Assembly (NCBI GenBank): GCA_040954595.2
Contig: CM082579.2
Coordinates: forward strand, 1,550,001-1,614,000
DNA length: 64,000 nucleotides
Direction of reading: 5' to 3'
From: Balanoglossus misakiensis
Lineage: Eukaryota; Hemichordata
The notes under the pieces were generated by a model that saw only the letters and a program-made list of their open reading frames with translations, made no database searches and was not told the origin of the DNA. A program made the translations under genes and the position numbers. Within the stretch, counting starts at the first letter, position 1. Every line of letters starts with the position of its first letter. This document shows positions 24,831-38,300 of the stretch, piece after piece.

Positions 24831-27800
24831 CTACGGAGGAAAAAGGCAAACTCTAAATCAACAATCACAAAAATTCAACCCAACCAACCCCACTTCTCAA
24901 TACATCTACTTGCTTCATCCTACTCCAACATGAAGTTGCTTGGATTTTTGCAAGTGGGTTGGGTCAGGTTTGGATAGTTTCTGTTGGATGATATATGTCT
25001 TTATTATTTTAAACCATTACAGCCGTTACTATTTTTAGATGTAGTGCAAATGTAATGATCCCTTGCTGGTACCTGATAGTGAATCTTTGAATGACAACAT
25101 TGACACTCAAAAAAAATTACAGTTTACAATTTTAATTCATTGTTTCATGAATTTTGAAGCTTGGATTTGACAGATGTCAATGCTGAAGTCAAGTGCAACA
25201 CACAGGACATAAATTATTGGTAGGATTACATCCTGGAACTTGTGGGCAGGTGCAAATGTTAATACAAAGTTTATTAACTACAAAAGGGTTTGAAAGAGAC
25301 TTCTATATACACGTGTAAAGAAACAGACGTAAGCAATTAAATTTTTACTTTGAAGGCTCAGTAAACAAGAAAGCTAATTGGTTAATTCTTGTCCCAGAAA
25401 GTGCCAGGATATATGACCTTATAAGGGCAATGGGTGTGACCTCAAAGGTCATAGCAGTGTGACCTGAAAGAGGTCACTGAGAGCTAAGAGATCTTCAGAA
25501 GGTCAGAAAGCACGACCTTGTGAGTTGGAGTGGTTTAGAAGCTTGGTTATGGTTTGCTTGAGCGGGGGTTAGAGCTTGATGGAGTGTTAAATGCTGCGAA
25601 TTCCCCAAAAGCACACACCGTTACTTTACCAAGGGTTTGTTTGAGAACTTTAATACGGAGGGGAGCAGAGAGGACACAGAACATTTGGACAAAAGGAGTG
25701 GACAGCTGGAAAGTTCGCAAGGAAATGTGACCGACCTGTGTACGATTTTGATATAGCCGGCATTGATGGTTTGCAAAGACAAACAAACCAATTGTCCTGC
25801 GTTAATTATAAAAAGCCAATTAAAGAAACATAACGACAAAGTGAGTGAACAAACTCAAACAGTTCTCAAAGAAACCCTGATGCTTTTTGTTACATGTACT
25901 TTTATTCTATAAATAGCATGTAGATGCAGAGCTTTGGCATTTTGATTTGAGAAACATACCGTGTACTTCTTGTAACGTTCTGTTGATTTAAACTAAAGGT
26001 AGATGGTATGTACTCGACTGGCTGACCTCAAAAGTAGTGGTGTTTGTTCATTTATCAGCTGCCAACTAAATATAATATGGTACGGCACAATAAATGAAAT
26101 TTGGCATGCGTGATGACGATAATCAATAAATAATTGTCATCTCAAAAATAAACAAAATACAGAAACATTTGGCCATGCTGTGTTTGTCTGTAAGGCCAGC
26201 CATTACATTATGCACAGGGGAAGCAAAAATAGATTTTAAAACTGAACTTGTCTGAGAAACAAATAGCTATTGGAGTGGGACAAAATTGGAGATAATGGGA
26301 GAGGACAGACAAGGCAATAGTGAATGCACTGAGACAACATCAAACACTAGGATATGTACACAGCACATCACACAGCACAAACTTTTTCACCCTTAATAAC
26401 CCCTAGATTTCAGCTCTGTTTTCTTAAAATCATATCACTGGCATCTTTTGTTGACCACACATACAATTCATTGGAGAAAACAGATTGAAAAGAATGAGTA
26501 GATTCTTTTCGAAAGATTACAAATTTCTCAATCAATGTCATGAGGATTTTTCAAATTCATTTGTAGCCATACACATATTAGTGTCAGATAGTACAAATTA
26601 AGACCTGCAGGGAAAATATTAATTGCTCTCTTTACCACCTTGAAGCCTGAAATTAAATTACATGTCATTTCAAATGGGTAATATATTATTTTAATTTTTA
26701 CAAGCACTGCTTTAGTCTATGAGGAATATGTCAGAGGATGTGTTAGAAAGCCCGCTATATGCATAATGTACAGTTAGCTGCACTCACTATACATATATAC
26801 ACATTTCCTCTAGAAATTTTCTGAAATCTGAGAGTTTGTCAAAAGATTGAGATTAATCCTTGGGTAAAGCTGAAAGACACTTACGTTTTGCGTGTAGCTT
26901 GCTCAATTACAGTGGTAGGGTCTTCATGTCGCAGCTCAGCCTCTTGAACTTGTTCAGCCAAAGTTTTGTACATTGTACGTCGAATGCTACACAAAAGAGG
27001 AAGACATGAAAATAATTGGACTTTTTTATGAATATTGAATGTCATTCACATAATTGCCATTTAGGAAAAATCTTCACAGGAAAGTGATATCTAAAGGGGT
27101 CACATATTTTTTGCACAATTACACATGAGGAAAAAAATCAGCTTGCTAAGTCTGATGAACTTTCGTTGACCTTCGCAGCATTGGTAATACATCCAGCTTG
27201 CATTCTCTTGTGTCCACGCATACCAAGGGGTTGGTATAGTCTGCTTGTTGATGCATGCAGAATTCTGAATTAAAATGTCACTCTGGGTCACTGGCTTGTA
27301 CAATCTACAGCAATGCATGCCATTCTCCAGATCTTGTGCAGGCTAAACTGAATGCTGCTGAAAAAAAAGGCTGATTGACCATAGAATTGCTTATAACTGC
27401 AAATGCATTGAATACTCCTCACAGACTACCGTCACTGAGAAAGTATGAAGCCAAGCGTTACTACGAGCAAATCTACATGTACTTGTTCCCCTGGCAACAC
27501 CTAGATTCAGGAATTTTTTTCCGAGTGATAAGATGAGGTCAGAACCCGATTCAATGACATGGAAATGAATCTGATTTTAATGTCCCATTTTCTAATATCC
27601 TAATTTCCATTCCACACTTCACCTATTAGAACATTCTACCGATAACAGCTTCCTCATTTTCTTTGGACATTTCCTGTCATGTGTATCTAGAGTTTCTTGA
27701 TAAATTCAACTTCAGTGAAGTTTTTAATTCACTTGAGTAGGGTGTAATCATAAGAGACTGATATTGAATATTGGTGTTCATGATTTCCTGTCTAGAAACC

Positions 27801-30800
27801 AAGCTCAAATTTGTGACAGAACATTTCAGACAAAATGTGTTTCACATCTATGACCTCACTTGTTCAAAACCTACATTATTGATTTTCCCGGGAATGGTGG
27901 TAGTTACTTAATCACAATTTCTCTTCAGTCGTACGCAATTTTTTTTTATCTCTAAACATCATTTGAATTGTCAAGCATCTGTTGATTTCCCACATTTATC
28001 ACGAAGCGTGACACGATTTGCAATCAGCGTTCTACAGAAACCAGTGAAACATTCTAAATGACTTTCATTTGTCCGAAAATCATTACGGCAGTCACAGTCT
28101 TCCCTGACAGATAAAAGGTACAAATCAGTGCTCATCCCAGTCTGTCTGCATTCTCCAAACAGCTTTTTCCCGAGAAATTACAATTTCATCAAACCAAACG
28201 TGTAATATTCAGAGAGCGAACTCCTCTCAGCTAACAAAGCATGGCAATCAATTTATTTCCGTTACAGTGGGTACTCAGCACTTTGGAAAACAGGCGTTTG
28301 CAGAGCTTGGCAATGAGCAAAATCTGTCATTAAAATGTCAATTGCAAGCGTTGAAATATCGCATGCTTGAGATTGAACTTTAATAATCCAAAATTAATTT
28401 GTCCTTCTCCATGACTACTGGTGCAACTGCTGCATACTTTCAGAGGCAAAATTTCTCATCCGTGAAGTGATGATCATGTGGTGTTGTTCAATTGGCATTT
28501 TTAACACAGGAAGATAAATTGATACAGAGAACCGATACTACAGTTTCAGCTGTGCCTAAACATACTGATGTTAGAAATATACATGAACATAACTGTGGAA
28601 ACATTCCATCTGAGATATTACAAAGGTGATACAGGGCCACCGTACATTTATTTAAACAATCAAGTTAGAGGTCAAGTATCAAAAGGTGAAAGGTCAAAGT
28701 TCACTTACACTTTCCAAATGATGTCCCTCATAAGAACTAAGATTGGCATTAGTATCAGCAACATCCAGAAAATTCCACTGGAAAACACTGCTGCTGCCTA
28801 TTAAAAGGAACATAAAAAATACACTATTTCGAGGAAGAGTCAACATAATTTCTAAAATGAATTTTTTTTTAAAGTAGCTTATGTTTAAAGTACAGTGTTC
28901 ACATAAAACTTAATACTTTTATAGGAAAAACACGTACTAAAAACATACAGATCTAGAGTAATGTGACCTGCAGATATATTCCACAGCATTGCTGCACTTA
29001 ATTCATTTATGATGACAGAAATTTATCATTTGCATTACCGCAAATACATCGACCCATCTGACACCGTGTCATTAAAAAAATTGCTGACCTCAATAACCGG
29101 TTGCAATTAAGCCGTGAAATGTAGTTTCAGAAATATGCACATCATTATAAACGGATTTGCAATTTATGGAAACAAAGGTGGATTGACAGGTAATTTTATT
29201 AAAGATTGAAAATGCCAGCTGGTGGGTTACACGACTGGAAGTGTATGATGCCCAATTGTGAAGATTTTGAATATGAGGTACCAACCTGGCCAGACATCTC
29301 AGGAGACACGGGAATGACCGGCCACGTCAGAGAATAAAAGCCGAAGAAAACGACCCAGAAGAGAATACTCCCCCAAATCGCAAAATGGGAACACTGAAAC
29401 GAAAGATGGTTAACATGTCATATCAAATGTATCATCCTACTCTGGAAGGGAAATTACAATTTCATGTTCAGATCAATTTTGATGTTCTGGACGTAAAAAA
29501 AAAAACCCTGAAAATGGGAGTAGCAGCTGGCTTTATCAAATCATTATAGCATGCAATTTGGCTATTTTCTCTTTTGATTTCACTTTTTAAGTTGCACTGG
29601 GAAATACTGATTTCCTGTTCGGGTCAGCTTTGATGATACAAGAGTGAAAATTGAACAGCAGTTGGGTTCACCATCACTCATATGTATGCCTGTCAGTTAC
29701 ATTATTTAGTTTTTAACAAAATATTAGCCTCCCTTCTCTAAATCTTGTCGTAGTAACAATTTCTCCTCTTCTGTTACAATTTTCAACAACATGACAAAAA
29801 ATCAATGAATTTAAAAATACAGAACAAGGTCCATGATTGTGGGTTGTTTTTCCATTCTGCTAAAATGTCAATTACGAATTCTGTCACCGTTTCGCACATT
29901 TGAATTGTAAATGACCGTAATTTTTTCCTGAAAATTGAAAGTCTGAAGATCACTTTCCAATGACCTCGCTGACAACAGTGATGAATTCAAAAAAGAAATT
30001 TCAATTCACAGAATATTATGAGCGTAATACGCGAAGACGGTAAATTCAATGCATTCATTTCTTTCTGAATTTGCTACACCAGAGGAATACTAACGAGGAT
30101 GGTGAACAAAACCTGACAATGAGGGGGCAATTCCCTATGCAGGAAAGTCTTGCTGTTTGTGGCGATTCCACCATTGACTTACCCAAGTCCAGGCGTCTGT
30201 TTCCAAGCCTGATTTCACACACACGACGATGACACAGTACTGTTAATGAGAGAAAATTGGCGAAATCAGCGACTCATTGAAAGTGAAAAACAGAGTCTGA
30301 TGCGTGTCTCCAGCTCTGAACATAACATCATTTATCGATCTCCGTTTTTACCAGAAGAAAGGCAAAGGCTGTAAACAGAACTAATTCAGACTATCTTAAA
30401 TACGATGCAGAATTTCAGGTGTGGAGTGGGATGTGACATGAGGGAGGCCTTATAGACAAATACAAAGAAACAGATTTTTATGTTACAGCCTGAAAAAATC
30501 ACGATGGTTGGTTGGTTGGTTTGAAGGTCTGATTGGTTTGTTAGTCGACTGGTAGGATGGATGGTTCGTTAATTGATTGGATGGATTAGATAAGATAAAC
30601 TGACAATACATACCGTATAGACCATATTTCCCAGGAAGTAATGATCCCCAACATGGCCACTGCCCCATGCAACATCAGTGACCAAGGCACCTAATGGTAT
30701 CCAGAACAACAATGCAGAATGGTAGAACGCATTGGCTGTCCACTGCCAGAATACCTACAAATAAAGAATTATCAAACAACGGTCAATTCTGTTCACTAAT

Positions 30801-33800
30801 TGCCTCATTTAAATTGTGAATTGCCACATCAACGAATGATACAACATTAAGTAAATACTATTCTTATTCTGAGGAAGTTAACAAGTTATTAAATTACGCT
30901 TCAATATCTTCAGGCATGAAAAAATATCTTTTTGTTCTCTTAGCTTGTATTTATTTGCATTGATGGAGAGACAAGTTGCTATTCTCACTGACCTTTGTAT
31001 TGAAGAGCTCTGAATTTTGAGATGGTTTGTACAGCTCTGGAAATTGTACTAGACTATGTTCTGTGCAGGTCCGGTCAAACAGACCAATGGCAAATGGTGG
31101 CAATGCCGTGAAAAACTGGAAAACAAAACGGTCAGATGTTATCTTTACAAAAAAAGGCAAACAGACTATGTACAAAATGTACATTGAGAGTATGAACATA
31201 TCAGAACCTACATGTAGTATATAACATCAGCACTGTGCCAGCAGCTTTTTTCATCTGATACCATCATTTACTTAGCACTGTTGTTATACCTGTACCTCTG
31301 CATTTAAAACAATTTCTAGCATTTTTTAAATAAATTTTCAGGACTTTTCAAGGGCATACAATTCCTGTCAACTCAATTAGATCCGTCTTGAAACAGTTCA
31401 TTTTAAAAAGTCACCAATCTAGCACTGCCATGAAGATACTGAACAATAGTGGTATGGGATAATCTTCATGTTATGAGTGTGGATTTACATGTGTGAGGGC
31501 AAGAGCTAGCCAGTTTGCTCACATCTGGGCATGGCTTACCACATTGTAAAATGCAATAGTCCATGAGTCGAACAATGCTTCGCCTGAAAACATAATGATA
31601 AACTGAAACCACAGCTAAGGAGACAAAAGAATACAACAAACAGACACAATTTAGTAGACTTACCACGGACAATACTACACCAAGAAGCCAAGATGCTAGT
31701 TTCAATGTGTTCTTCACAAGAGTAAAATATTTCTATGATAAATCATTCCCTCATAAACAAATGCCAACATTTCTGACTAAATTTTAATTATAAATACACT
31801 TCCTTAAATGCCTTTTTTTAATTAATTTACTCATGGAAAAACACATCGAAACCTAGCATTTAGACTTTCACTTCCAAACTGTGCCACACAACATGCACCC
31901 AAGCTACAGGGTGGGGACATTCAATGAACATCCAACAGGTACAGCTACTTACCACATTATAAAGACCAATGAACCAACGGTCAAACAAGATTTGAGCCGA
32001 CATACCATTCACCCAGATAAACCAGAACTAAAATGGACGTAGGAAATTAAAGGATAGATAACCATTTATACCAACATGCATGAAGGATCTGCTTGCGGGA
32101 TCATAAGAAACTTCTATAAAAACAAGAAAATATTAAATCTTGAACATCTAATTCCCAAGGAGGCTTGCTGAATGCAATATTTTCTTTTCTCCTTTCTTTG
32201 ACCCTCATCCTCCATAATATGCCAGTCAACTTTCACTATTAAGTACAGTTAAGTGCCACTGCAGCTTTGTGGGTTCAAAAGGTCAAGGACAGCAGCTGAC
32301 AAATGTACCCAGGTTCTATGATCTTGGCATTTACACACAACCATAGATTTTTTCTCACGGGCATAAACTTCAGACATTTTCAAAACTTTACTCCAAAGTA
32401 ATTTGATTTCGGGTCAGAAATGTTTTACAAATGAGCAAAAAAAAAATCCTGAACAGTTTTTGTAAAAAGATGGTGTCAGTATTAGGTGCGTGATCTGGAG
32501 TACATTAGCACTCTGACGTAAATCGTTACAAGAAAATGATCACAGACTCTTGCATATGAATTACCCACAGAGAGACCAGCTGTCGGTACACAAGAGAGTT
32601 AACAAATAGACTGCATTTACACATCAAGAGTGTATAGTTTTACTGTCTACAAAAGTGCAAAGTGTCTGAAAACGTCCATTCAGTCTTACAACCTCCTTGG
32701 GATTAGCCTACATTCGCACACCCGATATAAATATAAACTAGTTCAGCTCTTTCAAGTTTTTTGTTGTTGCTGAGAATGCAGACATACTGCAGAAGAGTAA
32801 AGATGTGCTACGTGATGAATCCAACCCTGAGTGCAGTAGAAACCCAACCAATGCAATAACCCAAGTGGCATGCTTTATAAAAAATTCTGGATTGTCAATA
32901 ATATGGTCAAATGCATGTCATAAATATTCCAGAAATGTTCACTTTTTGACAGTAAATTTGTATCCAATATTTGGAGACATCCAAGGATTCAATGGATAGA
33001 CACATACGGTACAAAAAGAGAATTTGTAAGTTCGAATCCAAGTTACCTCGATAATGTATAGAGTAACATTCTTATAGAATGAATAGAGTATAACTTTACT
33101 AAGCCTACAGTAGCTCCAGACACCATGCACCAACAGAAGTTTGATCAGGAATCGGAACTGAGCGATGGAATAATCAGAGGCACATGCTGCTTGTAGACCT
33201 TCATGACCGCTGATACCAATACCAACATGGGCAGCCTGAAATTAAAAAAAAATCTCTTTTGTACACAGGCTTCTGTATTTCACAAGTGAATTTAAAAACA
33301 GACTCTCATCTTACAAGATGACATCTGTAATACTTACAGGCAATGAAAGAGGGGATTTAAAAGGCATGGATCAAACACTGGATTTGCCTGCTTTTATTTG
33401 CAAATGTGAGAAATCTACCCATGAGAGATACAATGTACACACAGCTGGGATCTTTCGACTTTTTCAACAAAACTCTGTATTGGCAACTGTCCATTGGTTC
33501 TGCAAAATTCTCAGCACTATTTGTTCATGGATTACCTGTATCATGCCAACATCATTGGCCCCATCTCCGATGGCAAGGGTTATAGCCTGACAACTCTTCT
33601 TCACCATCTCAACAATTTCTGCTTTCTGAAGTGGTGACACTCTAAAGCAAAAAAAGGGCAAATCACTTTATATGGGTTAAATTTTACACAAGGAATTTTT
33701 TCCAGCCTGGTTGATTCATCTTTTGATAATGGCTCAAAACAAACTCCAGTATGGCAAATATTACAACTCTAAAAATGATTACGGTATGTTTTACTGACCT

Positions 33801-35344
33801 GCAACAGATGACAGCCTTACAAGACACAGCCAGCTGTAAGAATTCCTTCCTCAGTTCAAATGACAGGGCATATTTCAAGGACTAGAAATGACACAAAAGT
33901 ATGAAAATAAAATCCCCTGTGACAACTGCTGATACAAGAAAACAGAATCATTTCAGCGATGCCCTGTGTTCATGAAAAAATTACACCAATGCAACTCGTA
34001 TTTTAGAAGAACCATATTCCATCCTAAGATCAGATTGAGCTTAAATTTACAACTGGAAAAAGAGGGATGATTTACTGCAAGGAGGTAATATCACATTCAA
34101 AACCTTAAATTATAAATAGCACTTTATTTATACCTTGGTGAATGGTGTCTCGGTAGCAATTCAGGGCACAATAGAAGCTTATAAAACACTTCTTGCAGAC
34201 TACAAAACTCGCAATGAATCTTGGAAAGAGAAGGCTGAGATTACACAGCTGTTGTTTACAGCCAAGACAGGAATGTTGGTAAAGCTTACCATTCCGTCAA
34301 TGACGAGGCCCACTTCGTTCTCTTTCCCCAGTTGGTCTCCAAACGTATTGACGTGACGAAGCAGTGTCTCTCGTGTGTCGTCATGGTTTTCTTCATTGAT
34401 GATAATTAAGGGCATTGCCTCTTTCAATAACTTACATGAAAAGCCTGCACAATTGAGAAAATGTTAATTTTGTGGTTATTTTATTAATCATCTATCACGC
34501 CAAAAATGTCTGTCATTGAGGATTCTCTGTAAATGCATTATACACATTCGGCAATTTTGTAGAAATAAATATATATATATTGTGAGATTCACAGCTGGTG
34601 TAATACACAACATATATTGGAGGGGACAGGTTTACCTATATTGATAGCAGTCTCTTGTTTGTCTCCAGTAAGCACCCAGATTTTAATGTCTGCCTTGGAT
34701 AGTGTTTCTATGGTTTCCGGGACACCCTGGGGATAAAAAAATGTATCGATTGTAAATTTTTATTGTGGGGATGCAAAAGGCGTGAGGAAGCATATATTGT
34801 TATTTCTGATAAATGAATGCTGGGAACAAGGTGTTCAGTGAAGCCCGAACCCCCCAAGGAGTTCATTGTTCAGTATCAGGTTTTAGAGAGATGAACAGCG
34901 CCACTACGAGTTCATACACAAAGAATTTTTTTTGTCAATTTTGATTGAGGGCGCCATGATATTTTTTCTGTCTTTTCAGTCTGGGGCAACTCGGGCTAGA
35001 TAGAGTATAAATGCGTAGAGCTTGTGATATATGAACATCCACAAGTTGTTCTAAACAGATAAAGTGAAAATCTATTTTGACAGGAAAATACTAAAGAGGG
35101 TCAGTTTCACTTACCCACTGTAGTTTATCTTCAATGGCAGATGCTCCTTGCAAATATAAATTTTTCTCAATCAGTTCAGCAGCCTCGTCTAGTTTGGTTT
35201 CTCTGTTCTGTAAAGATGTGCTTGCTTTGAAGTATGTCTCGCTCCATTCCTGAAAGAGAAAGGGATATATCACTGTGATGCACATACACAGACAAAAACA
35301 AACTGAGATATAAGTGCAAACACAGAGGACACATACAGACAAAC

Positions 35345-35383
<39 letters not shown>

Positions 35384-38300
35384 TGCACATATATTGTACC
35401 GACAGTATTTCTTACCTCATACTCTTCCTTGCTGACTTCTCTGCTGGCAAAACACAATGTCCTTAAACCTGAAATGTGAAAGAGTGTGAATGTCACCCAT
35501 GTACTTTAAACACTTCTTCAAAAACCAGGAAGTTTTATAATCAGGAACTAAAAGTGAGTATGAAGTGAATACAATAGCAACTGCACTAATGGTTTTTACC
35601 TTCATTAGCAAACTCTGACAGATGTTGCAGTGTAACCTCCTTGTACGGACTGTCTTCAGCTAGTCGCTCGTATATCACTGTATCCTACAGAGAATTGACA
35701 AAAAGTTTTACATTGTTTTGGCAAGGGATGATTAAATTTCTACAATAATCATATGGATGCATTTGTCTGAAGTCAAGACAAGTGACAGTATTCTGACAGA
35801 CAGTTAATACTGACATAAGACAGTTTTTTTTGTAGATTCAAAATAAATAGAGAAGTCAGATGCTGTTAAACATGATTACTTCTGTACAGGCACGTTTCAC
35901 AGCTTTTAAACATAAAACTCTCACAAAGTAATAAATAAGACCCTACTTACAGCTCCTTTACAATACAGATATATATTTCCTTCTGCATTTTTTACAATCA
36001 CAGACATCCTCTTACGATAACTGAAATGAGAGAAGTGATACTAAATGTCAATTTTATTTTCATGATTCCACATCAAACTTCCTAGATCTTCAACAGCTCC
36101 CTCTTGTATTCAGTTTCATTTAGCCACTGAGGGCACAACATAACAAAAACAGGAACATGACACTCAGGAACTTGTATAAATGCATGTTTATGTAATGCAG
36201 GAACTACAGAAAAAAATAGACAAATCATGTTACAGAACAGAAAGGTGGAGAGGCATCATACCTGTTGAACTCTAAAACATTTAAAACTTCATATTTTTCT
36301 TCTTTTCCAATCTGTAAGAATGAAAGTTATAGTTTACAACTATTCCTAAATTTAATCATTCACTGATGGCCTGTAACTGACTTTCATCAAAAATGGAAGT
36401 CAGTTTTATCAACCATTTTTATCACTTTTTTCTGACTGTGTCATTATTTTATAAGGAAACAATTCAAACATTTATGAACATAACTCCAACGCACTATTTA
36501 ATAATACAAATCAATTGGCTGTCAGTGTAGAATGAAATATGCATGTATGAATAAGACTGCCTGCAGTGGATATAACTTACAGCATCAAGGGTGATGTACT
36601 CTGGTGTCCTCACAGTAAACACAAAACCCAGTTCTTTGGCAGCTCTCACAAGCGCTGCCTCATCTGACAAAAATGGAAAACGCGTGTAAGATAGCTGTAT
36701 GAAGAGTGGGCCAGATGACAACTGTCTAAACTGAATATTCATGCACGTAATACTCTCAAAGTGTGTCTGAATGCAGTTCATGAATGTCAAACAAAGAGTC
36801 CTTAGCATGGCCACATTGGATTACACCACAAAACAAACTGACCAGGGTGTTAACCTTCATCTGTACAATGAATGCCTGAGTAATAATTACAATATGACAT
36901 TTTACAACTGACCTGGTGAGGCTGCTTGGTATTTTAAGATACTTGGATCTGTTCGGTCCTTTTCTGGTACGACTGTGTGACACACTGCCATGGAGGTTAG
37001 AAACTGGCGGATCTCAGCAGCTGTTCGCTGAAAGAGTCAAACAAATAAATTAGTGCAGTAGCTGCAACCACTCTCTGTCCGTCCGTCTGTCTGTCTCTCT
37101 CTCTCTCTCTCTCTGTCAGGTCTTGGTTATATGAGGAGTATCAAAAAAGACATTAAAACATTCAACTTACATGTCTCTGATATAAATTTTCAGTCAATCT
37201 TGGATCACTGAAACCAGCTTCCTCCACGTCATCATCACCACTGCAAAAACAAAGACGATACAAAAAATATTAAAGATGAAGGTTCCCTTGACAAATCTCC
37301 TCTGAAAACATAAATAGTATTATAGTCATCAGGCTGTGATAATTTTGAAAATTTCAGAATCAAATCTGTCTTGGCGGCTGAATCCATGCACAGTGAAACA
37401 ATGGTGCAAGGTTTGACGTACCCGTATGATTCCCCGGCCACAGAGCACTTCTTGAATGCCATGATGTTTCTTGTCAAAGTTCCCGTCTTGTCTGAGAAGA
37501 TGTACTTCACCTGTCCAAGCTCTTCATTCAGATTTGATGTCCTGGCAACTGCTGGTGTGTCACTGTCTGCATGGTACATGTCAATGTCCTGTGACACAGA
37601 GAAAATTAATACACAAAACAAAAGAAAACATAAAATGTGGCATAATAGGCAGAAACTCACACATCAGTGATAAAACAGTTGAGTAAGACTTACCCAACTG
37701 ATGAAGAATGCCTGGATGAACTTGACAACCTCTATGGTAACTGGCAAACTGATTGGTATCAGGTTATTATACAGAATGATAAACGTCAGATAAGTCATGA
37801 AAACATTACTGTTTTCATTGTCTGAAAATACAAGACAAGACAATAATGACAAATTAGTGTTAAACAAATTATTGGGAGGAGGATTTTTTGAATGAACAAA
37901 GAGAAATACATTTATCAGGTACATAGGTAAATTCATGGACTCTTACCTGGTAGATACCAATGTGAACCTTTATGGCGAGAGTCCCACACTTCAGACGCTA
38001 TGGTGCTCACTAATGATAGCGACAGTAACAGTATCAACATGTATACAATCTATCAAATCAAATGAAAATCACAGAATTACAAGTTGTGCCAACAATGTGT
38101 GTATCTTTCTTCGTAACAATTTTGTTTGGTTCATCCAAAACAGATTTTCATTTGAAGAAGTTACTTAGGTCAGTTGTTATTAAATTTCATATAAGAGAAC
38201 GACACATTAAACACACTGATACAATGAATTTCGAAATAGATCTTCCTAAATAAAGCTGTGGATTCCAATATGAGTTTTACAGTACATATGTACTTCCATA

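Noticed and set aside
28691-28703. DR1-type nuclear-receptor element AGGTCAAAGTTCA
   Set aside because: It overlaps the donor region of ATP8A exon 32, and a single copy there is most likely chance.
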